A stretch of DNA of 32,761 nucleotides, from assembly GCA_964526785.1 (NCBI GenBank), contig CAZGMJ010000056.1, forward strand, positions 1 to 32,761, given 5' to 3'. The translations under genes and the position numbers were made by a program. The notes beneath the pieces are model-generated. The model was not told where the DNA came from, ran no database searches, and saw only the letters and a program-made list of their open reading frames with translations. This document shows positions 24,918 through 32,761 of the stretch, in pieces. Each line of letters begins with the position of its first letter. Position 1 is the first letter of the stretch. The DNA is from CAZGMJ01 sp964526785. GTDB lineage: Bacteria > Planctomycetota > Phycisphaerae > Sedimentisphaerales > Anaerobacaceae.

Positions 24918-24997
24918 CGCAGCCCGCACGCGCACATCGCGATCCGGACAATGCAGAGGTAGCCGTGCTTCCTCTTGCAAAATCTCTATAACATGCT

Positions 24998-26473
24998 CTA
25001 TCGCCGAGCGAGCGGCCGATTGTTGCGATACGTGTCCCACATTTCCTTGACGAACACATCCCAACTGCGCCCCGCCCGGAACTTCTGCTCTCGGAAATCG
25101 TGTGCCGTGCTCTCCGCATCGATCGACCGCATAATCTCTTCCCGCAGCGGCCCGTCATCCTCCGTCATCCAGCGGTCCACGTAATCAAAGAACGCATCGT
25201 GTGCGTAGTATCGTTCGGCGTGCATGATGCGCCCCGCCAGAGCAACCCCCACCCATGCCGGACTGTTCACCGTACGCCGATAGACCTCGCCTTCATACTG
25301 CGTCGTCGGCTTCGCCCGATTGGCGTACTGAAACGTGTTGTACGCCCATTTGCTCGGATGAAGGTGTTCGTAAGGCATCTGCGCCGGATTGCTCGCCACC
25401 GGCTTGCCCTTCCACACACCCCGATGACCCGCATAAACCACCTCCGCCCCCGTCCAGCAGTCGCCGTACATCGTCTGCATATCCTGCCCGAATTTCACCT
25501 CGGGCCTGCTCCTGCTCGGGCAGGCCATCTCCTCATCACCGAGCATCATCCCGCCAAACACAATCGCCCATTTGCGCCCCGACCCGTGTCCGCCGTTGGC
25601 CTTCCACCCCTCGTTCTCTCCGTCCCGGATTATCGACCAAAGATCGATGCCGTGCTGAACGAAGTTGATCAGCAACGGCCGCTTCTTCTCTTTGGGAAAA
25701 TCCAGGTTCAGAAGCAGCGTCGCAAAAGCCTCCGCCCGGACAATCTCCCGCGCATACTGGGGCTGGTATTCCGCCGCATTGTTGAAACAGAAACCCATCA
25801 GATCCAGCCAGGGCTGCCGATATAACTGCGCCCACCGATCTATCTCGGGCGTATGCTCTACATGCTCGAGATTGTGCAGCCTTCGCCATTGCAGGTCGCC
25901 GGCATAATACAGACGCAACTTGCGATCGCAGTAGCCCGGTCGAAACGCATCCGCAGCGACCGGCGCCTCCAGACACGTCAGCACCGAATAGCTCCAGACC
26001 GGACTGATATTCCGCTCCAGCCCGAACAGACAGAGATGTCCTCGCTTCTTCGGCGCACTCTTTGACGACATCAGCATGTCTCCGGGCTTCAATGCGATAG
26101 GCGGTTCCACACCCAGTTCCGCACGATATCGCCTGCCCGACGTTCGGTCGTCAAACGCGGCATACTGATTCTGAGAAGGTCGCAGATTCAGCATCGATCC
26201 GTTCCGCCCGCCGCCCGGAGCAGGCTCGATTCGAGTAATCCGGACTGGCCCTGCCACATAGTAATCCCCGTTGACAAACCGCCCCACGCGAACCTTCCGT
26301 TCGAAATACCATGTGATATCGTGCTGCGTAACCTCTTCCCGCAACGGCAGTTCTTCCAGACTTGGGACACCTGCCCTGGCGCCCTCCGGGCTCGCCCCGG
26401 TAACTCTCTGCGCACAGACACCCATCACCGGGATCACGGTTACAAAGAAGAACAGATGTGTGGTCAATCGCAT
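24998..26473 (-). CDS. Secreted protein of unknown function with GHGSGRK motif
   Basis: A 491-residue protein I cannot assign. The start at 26473 has AGGAG 9 bases upstream and gives a signal peptide (MRLTTHLFFFVTVIPVMG), with cleavage likely near CAQR; the open frame continues 61 codons upstream but without a signal or ribosome site. The mature part starts with beta-rich sequence and then becomes helical, with many Trp and Tyr and a NGGHGSGRKWAIVFGG block near residues 290-305. This resembles helical-toroid polysaccharide lyases, but that is a guess. It is divergent from the double beta-helix gene and convergent with the CQPCR sulfatase, which suggests glycan work. Confidence 0.75.
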   Translation of the reverse strand: MRLTTHLFFFVTVIPVMGVCAQRVTGASPEGARAGVPSLEELPLREEVTQHDITWYFERKVRVGRFVNGDYYVAGPVRITRIEPAPGGGRNGSMLNLRPSQNQYAAFDDRTSGRRYRAELGVEPPIALKPGDMLMSSKSAPKKRGHLCLFGLERNISPVWSYSVLTCLEAPVAADAFRPGYCDRKLRLYYAGDLQWRRLHNLEHVEHTPEIDRWAQLYRQPWLDLMGFCFNNAAEYQPQYAREIVRAEAFATLLLNLDFPKEKKRPLLINFVQHGIDLWSIIRDGENEGWKANGGHGSGRKWAIVFGGMMLGDEEMACPSRSRPEVKFGQDMQTMYGDCWTGAEVVYAGHRGVWKGKPVASNPAQMPYEHLHPSKWAYNTFQYANRAKPTTQYEGEVYRRTVNSPAWVGVALAGRIMHAERYYAHDAFFDYVDRWMTEDDGPLREEIMRSIDAESTAHDFREQKFRAGRSWDVFVKEMWDTYRNNRPLARR

Positions 26474-26836
26474 TTGCTCGCTCCTTGTCTCATCAGTAAG
26501 GCCCTCGAACTTGACGCAATTCACCGCCTGCAAGGGCCTCAACAACACAACTGATACAGCATTGATGTTCCATCGGCCTTCAACTATCGCGATGCCGGCA
26601 ACGGTGGTCAAGCGTTTTGTCGGTCGCCCGGCGATCGGTGTGCCCTGCTCGCTCAATCAGATCGTGCCCGTGCCATTCTCGCTCACGCATCACGCACCGA
26701 AGCGGCAAAGCCCAATTGACAGCAAGACGCCGCTCTGATAGCCTTGCCCGTCGATAACCAGATACAACCTGATACGGAATCCGGCCCCTGCGGCCAAAGA
26801 AAAAGACCCACAGGCCGGATTACCTTGGAGAATGCA
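26474..26836. other. 363-base divergent intergenic region
   Basis: It separates the unknown secreted gene (minus) from the double beta-helix gene (plus). I see no convincing gene in it. There is a 7-bp inverted repeat (AGGCCCT at 26499-26505, AGGGCCT at 26533-26539) in the leader of the minus gene, and a TTGACA at 26716-26721 without a good -10 box at normal spacing. Promoters for both flanking genes must lie here, but I cannot place them with confidence. Confidence 0.5.
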
Positions 26837-28672
26837 ATGTCCGAACGAAACATAAGAACACTCGTTGCTGCTGCAATCGTCCTGTCTTCGCTCTGCACCG
26901 TTACAACAGCGGAAAACATCATCTTCCCCGACGATGCAGGCGTCATCAATGTCAAGTCCGAACCATACCGCGCTCATGGCGACGGCCTCCATGACGACAC
27001 CGCCGCAATTCAAGAGGCTCTCGACGATTATCCCAACGGCAATCGCATCATCTATCTGCCCAACGGGACATACCTCGTCAGCGACACGCTCCGCTGGCCC
27101 GCAGGCTCCGGCGGCAGCACACACAAGCGCACCATCATCCAGGGCCAGAGCCGCGACGGAACGATCGTACAACTCAAGGATAATTCCCCGGCCTACCAAA
27201 ACCCTAAGGATCGCAAGGCAGTCATCTGGACCGGCCCCAAACCAGCCCAGCGATTCAGAAACTCCATTCGCACCCTGACTGTCAACATCGGCCGTGACAA
27301 TCCCGGCGCCTGCGGCATTCAGTTCAACTGCTCCAACCAGGGCACCATCCGCCGCGTGAAGATCGTCTCGGGCGACGGCCGCGGCCTCTATGGCCTCGAT
27401 CTGGGTTACACCAACGAAATCGGCCCGATGCTCATCCGCGACCTGCTCGTCGTCGGCTTCGACGTCGGCATCAAGACAAACAGTACAATAAACAGCATGA
27501 CCCTCGAACGCGTCGCCCTCGAAAACCAGAACATTGTAGGAATTGACAACGGCAGCCAGGTATTCAGCATCCGCGGCCTCACAAGCGCCAACTCTGTCAC
27601 CGCCATCCGAAACACCGGCTGCCTAACCCTCATCGACGCCGAACTGACGTGCACCGATCCTGTCGCGAATGTCCCCGCAATCATCAACACCAATACCATG
27701 TACGGCCGAAACCTGGTCTCTTCCGGCTATTCGACAACCGTTGACAACCAGAACGGCCACAAACGCGATGCCGCCGCATCGCGCGTTGAGGAATTCGTCT
27801 CCCACGATGTCCAAAGCCTCTTCCCCTCTCCAAAACGTTCCCTGAACCTGCCCGTCAAAGACACCCCTGCCGTCCCATGGGACGATCTCTCGCAGTGGGT
27901 CAATCCCGAGGACTTCGGCGCAAGGATCGACGACAAAAAGGACGACACCGCCGCCATCCAGGCCGCCATCGACTCCGGCCGCACAACCGTCTACCTCCCC
28001 GCCGGCGGCGTCTTCTACATCGAAGGCAAACTCCGAATCCGCGGCAACGCCCGCAGAATCATCGGCACCGAGGCCCGCCTCAAAGGCAGCGGCACCATCG
28101 TCTTCGAAGACGGCGCCCATCCCGTCGTCGTCTTCGAACGCTTCAACGTCAGCTATGCAAAGCTCAATCTCCGTCACGAAGCATCGCGAACGCTCGTAAT
28201 GAGCAGCGCCATCGGCGGAAGTCCCGTCATCTCCACCGGCTCCGGCGACTTCTTCGTCGACGACGTCTGCGCAGGCCTCTGGCGCTTCGAGAACCCCGCT
28301 CAGCACATCTGGATGCGACAGATCAACCCGGAAAACCGCGACGAAACCAACATCGTCAACAACGGCGCCACCCTCTGGATACTCGGCATGAAGACCGAAC
28401 AGGCCCGCTGCAAGATCGAAACAAACAACGGCGGCCGCACCGAACTGCTCGGTGCCCACGTCTACGCCCAGGGCGCCCCCAAGATCAATCCGCTCTTTCG
28501 CATAAACAACGCCTCCGCCTCCTTCGCCTGCACCCGCCAGCTCACCTTCAACAACCGCTATTTCGGCGTCCTCGTCGAGGAAACCCGCAACGGCGTCACC
28601 AGAAAGCTCGAACGCTCCGACTCCGGCAACACCCTCGCCCTCTACACCGGCTATGCCGGCTCCAAAAACTAA
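26837..28672 (+). CDS. Secreted double beta-helix protein, GH55/pectate-lyase-3-like
   Basis: A 611-residue exported protein with two right-handed beta-helix modules. The start at 26837 is backed by a GGAG ribosome site and a signal peptide (hydrophobic about 8-22); the open frame upstream lacks both. Each module opens with the same signature, GDGLHDDTAAIQEAL (49-63) and DDKKDDTAAIQAAID (365-379), followed by YLPNGTYLVS or YLPAGGVFYIEG. This is the Pfam Pectate_lyase_3 start, and the tandem arrangement is that of GH55 beta-1,3-glucanases. I cannot confirm the GH55 catalytic glutamate, so a lyase or purely binding role stays possible. It stands alone on the plus strand, ending 15 bases from the convergent third sulfatase. 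Confidence 0.85.
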   Translation: MSERNIRTLVAAAIVLSSLCTVTTAENIIFPDDAGVINVKSEPYRAHGDGLHDDTAAIQEALDDYPNGNRIIYLPNGTYLVSDTLRWPAGSGGSTHKRTIIQGQSRDGTIVQLKDNSPAYQNPKDRKAVIWTGPKPAQRFRNSIRTLTVNIGRDNPGACGIQFNCSNQGTIRRVKIVSGDGRGLYGLDLGYTNEIGPMLIRDLLVVGFDVGIKTNSTINSMTLERVALENQNIVGIDNGSQVFSIRGLTSANSVTAIRNTGCLTLIDAELTCTDPVANVPAIINTNTMYGRNLVSSGYSTTVDNQNGHKRDAAASRVEEFVSHDVQSLFPSPKRSLNLPVKDTPAVPWDDLSQWVNPEDFGARIDDKKDDTAAIQAAIDSGRTTVYLPAGGVFYIEGKLRIRGNARRIIGTEARLKGSGTIVFEDGAHPVVVFERFNVSYAKLNLRHEASRTLVMSSAIGGSPVISTGSGDFFVDDVCAGLWRFENPAQHIWMRQINPENRDETNIVNNGATLWILGMKTEQARCKIETNNGGRTELLGAHVYAQGAPKINPLFRINNASASFACTRQLTFNNRYFGVLVEETRNGVTRKLERSDSGNTLALYTGYAGSKN

Positions 28673-28687
28673 TCGCGTCCGTGACGG

Positions 28688-30238
28688 CTACTCAATAAAA
28701 CGATCGTAGCGCAGCGCACCGCCCTTGACCCTCCGCATACCCTTGAAATCCCTGCGCACGTCGAACTCGGGCACTTGCCTGGCCATCTTGTCATAGAGCC
28801 CCCTGAGCCGCCGTACCACGTCCGGATACTTCCGGCTCACATCCTTCTGCTCCGCCGGATCCGCCTCGACGTCGAACAACATCATCTCCTTCGGCCCGTC
28901 GCCGCCAATCACTCCCGGATACTCCTCCGGCCGCGACTGCTCGTGCGGCGCCAGCAACGTCACCCCGTCGGGACCCCGAGGATCCACCCAGTCCGGCCCC
29001 CGATTCGGAATCGCCCCCGGCGAACGCACGTGCAGTCTCCACTTCCCGCTTCGCACCGTCGCCAGGTTTGTCCCCATCATGCCGAATACGGCCTCGTGCG
29101 GGCTCGCCGCCTCACTCGAACGCAGCAGCGGCATTATGTCCCGCCCGTCTATGACCCGGTCATCCGGAACCGATACTCCCGCCGCCTTCAGAAACGTCGG
29201 CAGAATATCGACAGTCCCCGCAACCGACCCGTTTACCACGCCCGCCTGCACTTTTCCCGGCCACCGCGCAATCATCGGCACCCGCAGTCCGCCTTCCCAA
29301 GTCCTGGCCTTCATACCACGAAGCCCGCCCGTGCTCCCGCCGTACCACGGCCCGTTGTCGGAAGTAAACACCACGAACGTATTCTCGTCGATCCCCAGTT
29401 CCCTGATCTTCCCGAGAATCTCCCCCACCGACCAGTCCAGTTCGCGAATCACGTCCGCATACAAATCCTCCGGCGTATCCGGCGTATAGAAATCCTCAGA
29501 CGGCGCCAGCGGCTTGTGCGGCATTGCGTGCGGCAAATACAGGAAAAACGGCCTCTCCTCCCTCGCGTTCCGCTCGATGAACTCCACCGCCCGCGCCGTA
29601 TACCGCTGCGTCAACGTCGCCTGAACGACCGGATACTCAACCACCCTCTCGTTCTCCACAAGCTGCACCGGCCGCATGTCGTTCGAATACAGTATCCCGT
29701 AATACTCATCGAACCCCTGCGTCCGCGGCAGGAATCTCTCCACGTGCCCCAGATGCCACTTGCCCACACACATGCTCGTATACCCCGCCGACTTCAAAGC
29801 CTCCGCAATGGTAACCTCAGAAGCCGGCAGCCCCACCTCATTGAGCCCCGCATCCGGCGTGGGATTATGCACCACCCCGTTGCGGAACGGATACCGCCCC
29901 GTCATGATCGTCGCCCGCGAGGGCGCACAGTACGGCGTCGGCACATAGAATCGCGTCAGCTTCGCCCCTTCCGCGGCCATTCGCTTGAGATTCGGCGTCT
30001 CGAAAAGCGAATCCTTGTAGCCGAAGCCCTCGATATCCCCGTACCCCAGATCATCCGCAAAGATCAGCACGAAGTTCGGCCTGCCTGACCGCCGACTCCC
30101 CAATGCCCCGCCAGACGCCGCCGCACCAACAAGACCCGCCCCCAGAACACTACCGCCGGCCGCCAATAACGCCGCCAAGCCCGCACCCTTCGCAAGGAAC
30201 CCGCGCCGCGATAGACCTGCACTATTCTCTGCCGACAT
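28688..30238 (-). CDS. Tat-exported family S1 sulfatase (third)
   Basis: A 516-residue sulfatase. The start at 30238 has AAGGAG 7 bases upstream; an ATG 21 bases earlier lacks a ribosome site. The twin-arginine signal LSRRGFLAKGAG (9-20) and a long Ala/Gly-rich segment precede RPNFVLIFADDLGYGD, then CAPSR at 104-108 with Cys104 as the formylglycine precursor, then TSDNGPWYGG. VGKWHLGH and HAMPHKPL supply the usual Lys and His of the active site. The overall form is that of arylsulfatase A-like enzymes. It runs convergent to the double beta-helix gene and has its own predicted promoter. The substrate is unknown. Confidence 0.93.
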   Translation of the reverse strand: MSAENSAGLSRRGFLAKGAGLAALLAAGGSVLGAGLVGAAASGGALGSRRSGRPNFVLIFADDLGYGDIEGFGYKDSLFETPNLKRMAAEGAKLTRFYVPTPYCAPSRATIMTGRYPFRNGVVHNPTPDAGLNEVGLPASEVTIAEALKSAGYTSMCVGKWHLGHVERFLPRTQGFDEYYGILYSNDMRPVQLVENERVVEYPVVQATLTQRYTARAVEFIERNAREERPFFLYLPHAMPHKPLAPSEDFYTPDTPEDLYADVIRELDWSVGEILGKIRELGIDENTFVVFTSDNGPWYGGSTGGLRGMKARTWEGGLRVPMIARWPGKVQAGVVNGSVAGTVDILPTFLKAAGVSVPDDRVIDGRDIMPLLRSSEAASPHEAVFGMMGTNLATVRSGKWRLHVRSPGAIPNRGPDWVDPRGPDGVTLLAPHEQSRPEEYPGVIGGDGPKEMMLFDVEADPAEQKDVSRKYPDVVRRLRGLYDKMARQVPEFDVRRDFKGMRRVKGGALRYDRFIE

Positions 30239-30324
30239 CGAACTCTCCTTCATTTCCATAATCTGTTGCTCAATCGAGACCCTCCTTCACGACATCCCCA
30301 GAACTCCGAGGCAATTCGAAACTG

Positions 30325-30354
30325 ATTATACCTCATCCATCAGAGGACTGTAAG
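30325..30354 (-). promoter_or_regulatory. Predicted promoter for the third sulfatase
   Basis: On the minus strand CTTACA (4 of 6), an 18-base spacer and a perfect TATAAT lie about 87 bases before the sulfatase start. It falls in the 174-base gap after the AlbA_2 gene, so the sulfatase is probably a separate unit from the right-hand module. Confidence 0.42.
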
Positions 30355-30412
30355 AAGTGCTTTTCAACTTTCTTTCCCTCACATGCGAGGCTAGATTCCC
30401 ACTCACAGTCAC

Positions 30413-31612
30413 TTAGCCGCCTCTCTCCTGCACTCTAGGTAGCGAACACAGTTCATTGACGGTCATAGTTCTCCGAGTCACGCTTACCGAGACAGTCAGT
30501 GCAAAGTCCTTCGGTCGAGGCAGATTGTCAGCAAACAGAAGCCCGCACAGAGGAAAGTCCCCGCTTTCGCCCTTACGGATATAGAAGACCTCAGACCAGA
30601 TCTGGCGTCCTGGCTGGAGATCACCACAGTCGATTTCGATCTGAAACCGCTCATCGTTTTTGGCGATTTCAACCTCACCTGGATCGCGTCGAAAAGCCGG
30701 TTTGATCCGTTTTAGAGCGTGGCTATCCAGAATCTCGACCCGTCTATCCGGCGGATCAGGCATGTCCGACGCATCTATCACCACAACACCTATGTTGCCC
30801 GGCACCACCATCTCCACGCGCACATTGTTGGCGACAACTTGCCCAACATTCTTCACGACGAATCTGATCGGCTTGAACAGACGGCGAGCAAACTCGAAGT
30901 CAGCCAGTTCACGGAAGAAGTCGTAGTTGGGCTGATTCATGCGAAAGGACTCAATAGCTCCTAGGCCAATGCCGAACGGATTAGCCTGGCGCGGACGCGA
31001 GAAATCAGGAATCGCCTCCTTTTCTGGCATCTCGCAGAACTCAGCATCCCAGGACACGTTCGCTCCAAGTATCTCATCTCGTTCGACATGGGCAAACTCG
31101 ACAAGCAATTCCGCAGCAGGTTGGGCAGAACCAACGCCCATTTGAGCAATCTCTTCGGGTGATGCTGGCTTTGTTGGATCGGTTGAACTTCCCCGCCGAA
31201 CGTAGACCTTCTCTCTCTCCAGTTTCCCATAATCCTTCTTCAGATAGATGGGACGAGCTTGTTCATCTATGGTAATGATCCCGACTTGTTTCCCTTCGAA
31301 TGCAAACGCTTCGTACCGGAAATGGACCGGCCGATTGGTGAGGTTGTTCACGAACTGTTGCAGCGAATGATCATCTAAATGATCGGTTGCACGGATGCCG
31401 ACAACGTTACCCCGCCCACCACGAAAGTCTTCTACTCCTATGAGGATATAGGCCTCCGACCTGCGCCAGGCATTCACAAAACCAAGTATGTCTTTTAGGA
31501 GCTCAGATTTCTCCTGGTCATTAGCCTTGACAAACCGGTATTGCTCCTTCTTGAAGTCAAGTGTCGCATTCTCTTCTTCGTATAGTAGCCGCTCGAATAG
31601 CTCGTTTTCCAT
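30413..31612 (-). CDS. AlbA_2 (Schlafen-like) domain protein
   Basis: A 399-residue cytoplasmic protein. Residues about 12-150 match the AlbA_2 (Schlafen AAA_4) fold: NATLDFKKE at the start, AYILIGVED in the middle and VYVRRGSSTDP at the end. Such domains are linked to nucleic-acid binding or cleavage and are common in regulators and defence genes. The rest (about 165-399) is beta-rich, with FVVKNVGQVVANNVRVEMVV reading like an immunoglobulin-like sandwich; I see no further catalytic motif. A GAGGT ribosome site lies upstream, and the ATG follows directly on the stop of the small frameshifted reading frame. GC content is lower than in the sugar genes, suggesting later acquisition. Confidence 0.85.
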   Translation of the reverse strand: MENELFERLLYEEENATLDFKKEQYRFVKANDQEKSELLKDILGFVNAWRRSEAYILIGVEDFRGGRGNVVGIRATDHLDDHSLQQFVNNLTNRPVHFRYEAFAFEGKQVGIITIDEQARPIYLKKDYGKLEREKVYVRRGSSTDPTKPASPEEIAQMGVGSAQPAAELLVEFAHVERDEILGANVSWDAEFCEMPEKEAIPDFSRPRQANPFGIGLGAIESFRMNQPNYDFFRELADFEFARRLFKPIRFVVKNVGQVVANNVRVEMVVPGNIGVVVIDASDMPDPPDRRVEILDSHALKRIKPAFRRDPGEVEIAKNDERFQIEIDCGDLQPGRQIWSEVFYIRKGESGDFPLCGLLFADNLPRPKDFALTVSVSVTRRTMTVNELCSLPRVQERGG

Positions 31613-31766
31613 TTAGCACCTCAGTTGGGCTACCACCGCAGCTATTCTCTCCAGCGGCACCTCGTCCATTGTCACATGGTGCAGGCCAACCTGCCGCGTC
31701 AGCCCAGACTCGACGCCTCAACCCCTCAGCGGTGTCTCGCTCAAGCCGTGCATGTACAAATATCAC
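31613..31766 (-). pseudogene. Small frameshifted reading frame linking the flavin-reductase and AlbA_2 genes
   Basis: Between the two genes lie 150 bases that read as a small protein in two frames. A GTG at 31766 overlaps the flavin-reductase stop (GTGA) and opens with IFVHARLERDTAEGLRRR. After about 19 codons a one-base shift near 31706-31718 moves to the frame GLTRQVGLHHVTMDEVPLE, which ends in TAA at 31613-31615, directly followed by the AlbA_2 ATG. The coupling at both ends suggests a real gene of about 52 residues that is broken, read by programmed frameshift, or affected by a sequencing error. I do not recognise a family. Confidence 0.35.
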
Positions 31767-32362
31767 TCAACACAGACAGTGCCAGACCCTCTATCATGTT
31801 TTGATATTACGCCAATCGTGTGAATGCCATGTTTCCACAGCACGTCATATCCATCGCTCTTAGGCCCGATTGACAGTAAGAGCCGCTCACTACTATCTGA
31901 CATAACTATTGACACAACCTCACTTACAACCATCAGATGATCGCCTACCGGCCTCTTTTCCAATATCTTCAGCTCCATGTTTGCCAGTGCCCCCTGAATG
32001 CCCGGGGTACTGATCTCCTGGCTCTTCATCCATTGAATATTGCACTCTTTCGCCTTGTCGACAACCCTGCCGGAATGACTGCCGCAATACGCAGCCACTT
32101 CTAGTAGGTTCTCGCCGGGCATAGCTAAGCAACATTCCTGCGATTTCTCAAACAGTTCTTTCGAGTAGTTTGTTCGTTGAATCGCAACACAGTACAACAG
32201 CGGAGAGTAAGAGCACCATGAATGAAAACACAACGGCAAGACATTATACGCCGGACCAGAGTCCTTCCTGACAACAGCCAATACGATTCTTGAAGGCTGG
32301 TACATCTCCCTGAGTCGTTCACGTGACACTTGCCAATATGTTGTAGAGACATCTTTGCTCAT
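31763..32362 (-). CDS. Flavin-reductase-like FMN-binding split-barrel protein
   Basis: A 199-residue cytoplasmic protein resembling the flavin reductase domain family (DIM6/NTAB type): YQPSRIVLAVV, then NVLPLCFHSWCSYSPLLYCVAIQ and NYSKELFEKSQECCLAMPG, the usual FMN-binding run, with GSHSGRVVDKAKE in the position of the conserved G-x-x-S-G-x-x-x-D-K segment. It could reduce FMN or bind it for another reaction. Cysteine content is high for the family (ten in all). Its ATG overlaps the stop of the upstream membrane protein gene (ATGA). The link to an AlbA_2 protein is not one I know. Fold fairly sure, reaction unknown. Confidence 0.8.
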   Translation of the reverse strand: MSKDVSTTYWQVSRERLREMYQPSRIVLAVVRKDSGPAYNVLPLCFHSWCSYSPLLYCVAIQRTNYSKELFEKSQECCLAMPGENLLEVAAYCGSHSGRVVDKAKECNIQWMKSQEISTPGIQGALANMELKILEKRPVGDHLMVVSEVVSIVMSDSSERLLLSIGPKSDGYDVLWKHGIHTIGVISKHDRGSGTVCVE

Positions 32363-32664
32363 GACCGGGAGAATCGTTTCTGAATTTCACGTTTAATGAA
32401 GATTCCTATCGCACCCGTCACTAAGGTAACAAGAATTCCAAAGGCTTCTTGAGCTACCCAAGGGGGCAGTGAAGTCGACAATATCCAATTTCCTATGTAA
32501 GGCCATATCATATGGACAAGAACAACCACACTTATCAGAGCTAGCCACACCCTATGACGCGAATCCGTACTCTTGCGTCTTGAGATAACTTGCATGAGCA
32601 AATCACCTATTGAGCACCCTCTTTGTATTGACTCAAGGATTTCCTCGTCTTTTACTTTCTTCAA
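32359..32664 (-). CDS. Small membrane protein with two predicted helices
   Basis: A protein of about 101 residues with two hydrophobic stretches (RVWLALISVVVLVHMIW and AFGILVTLVTGAIGIFI) separated by a short polar segment, and a charged N-terminal part (KKVKDEEILESIQRG). The start is uncertain: the listed TTG at 32664 has little room for a ribosome site, and the frame is open a further 12 codons to a TAG without any ATG or GTG. Its stop overlaps the flavin-reductase start by four bases. No family recognised; it may anchor or partner the downstream proteins. Confidence 0.65.
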   Translation of the reverse strand: MKKVKDEEILESIQRGCSIGDLLMQVISRRKSTDSRHRVWLALISVVVLVHMIWPYIGNWILSTSLPPWVAQEAFGILVTLVTGAIGIFIKREIQKRFSRS

Positions 32665-32761
32665 CTCTTCTGGCTTCCAGAAAAATCTGACAGGAATCTG
32701 CTTTAACTATACCCCTACCCATTGTCTAGACAGAAAACGGGTTGTTTTAAGGTGGATTCAT

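Noticed and set aside
24953..24978. A short hairpin (GCAGAGG with CCTCTTGC) between convergent genes
   Set aside because: The stem is short with a bulge and lacks a T-run, so it does not qualify as a terminator.
22998..25064. A 688-codon open frame on the minus strand
   Set aside because: It spans the antisense of the CQPCR sulfatase and HEAT-like genes, both clearly coding on the plus strand with domains and ribosome sites.
28775..30088. A 437-codon open frame on the plus strand
   Set aside because: Antisense to the third sulfatase and very Arg/His/Pro-rich; a shadow.

Overview
The window reads as a chromosomal segment of a sulfatase-rich, polysaccharide-degrading bacterium of the PVC superphylum, most likely a planctomycete (Phycisphaerae-like). 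This is inference from gene content, not from a marker gene. The grounds are three Tat-exported family S1 sulfatases, a Tat-exported Gfo/Idh/MocA oxidoreductase, a Tat-exported SGNH hydrolase, a DUF3472 lipoprotein, large GH106 and GH2 enzymes, two parallel beta-helix proteins, moderately high GC, and short operons in alternating orientation. I see no rRNA, tRNA, CRISPR array, transposase or replication origin.

Layout. 1-3122 (minus): a sulfatase whose 3' end sits on the window edge, a VOC-fold lipoprotein and an aldo/keto reductase. 3313-9388 (plus): a tight operon of a GH141-like beta-helix protein, a GH106 alpha-L-rhamnosidase-like lipoprotein, and avtA (valine-pyruvate aminotransferase) overlapping the rhamnosidase stop by 4 bases. 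9421-15883 (minus): a GH2 enzyme with a C-terminal F5/8-type domain, then a sugar-porter MFS transporter, then a Tat-exported protein of unknown function. 16167-18302 (plus): a CBS-GAF-like-GGDEF-HD-GYP protein that may both make and degrade cyclic di-GMP. 18320-19504 (minus): a PLD-type nuclease candidate and a DEDD exonuclease. 19590-24917 (plus): SGNH hydrolase, DUF3472 lipoprotein, Gfo/Idh/MocA oxidoreductase, a HEAT-like protein and a second sulfatase. 24998-30238: an unknown secreted protein (minus), a double beta-helix GH55/pectate-lyase-like protein (plus) and a third sulfatase (minus). 30413-32664 (minus): a module of visibly lower GC made of a small two-helix membrane protein, a flavin-reductase-like protein, a small apparently frameshifted gene and an AlbA_2 (Schlafen-like) protein, joined end to end by 4-base overlaps or direct stop-start contact.

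How it fits together. Most genes serve extracellular or periplasmic breakdown of a complex, probably sulfated polysaccharide. Sulfatases and an esterase-like SGNH enzyme would remove decorations; GH106, GH141-like, GH2 and GH55-like enzymes would cut glycosidic bonds; the MFS porter would import sugars; the oxidoreductases may process them. The GH141-like/GH106 pair hints at fucose- and rhamnose-containing glycans, such as rhamnogalacturonan-type pectin or sulfated algal polymers. No sulfatase maturase (FGE or anSME) lies in the window, although all three sulfatases have the Cys-type active site that needs one.

The best candidates for something new are the right-hand AlbA_2/flavin-reductase/membrane module with its broken or frameshifted small gene, the PLD protein with cysteine clusters at both ends coupled to a DEDD exonuclease, the cysteine-rich sensor segment of the cyclic-di-GMP protein, and a perfect 12-bp inverted repeat between the divergent PLD and SGNH genes.
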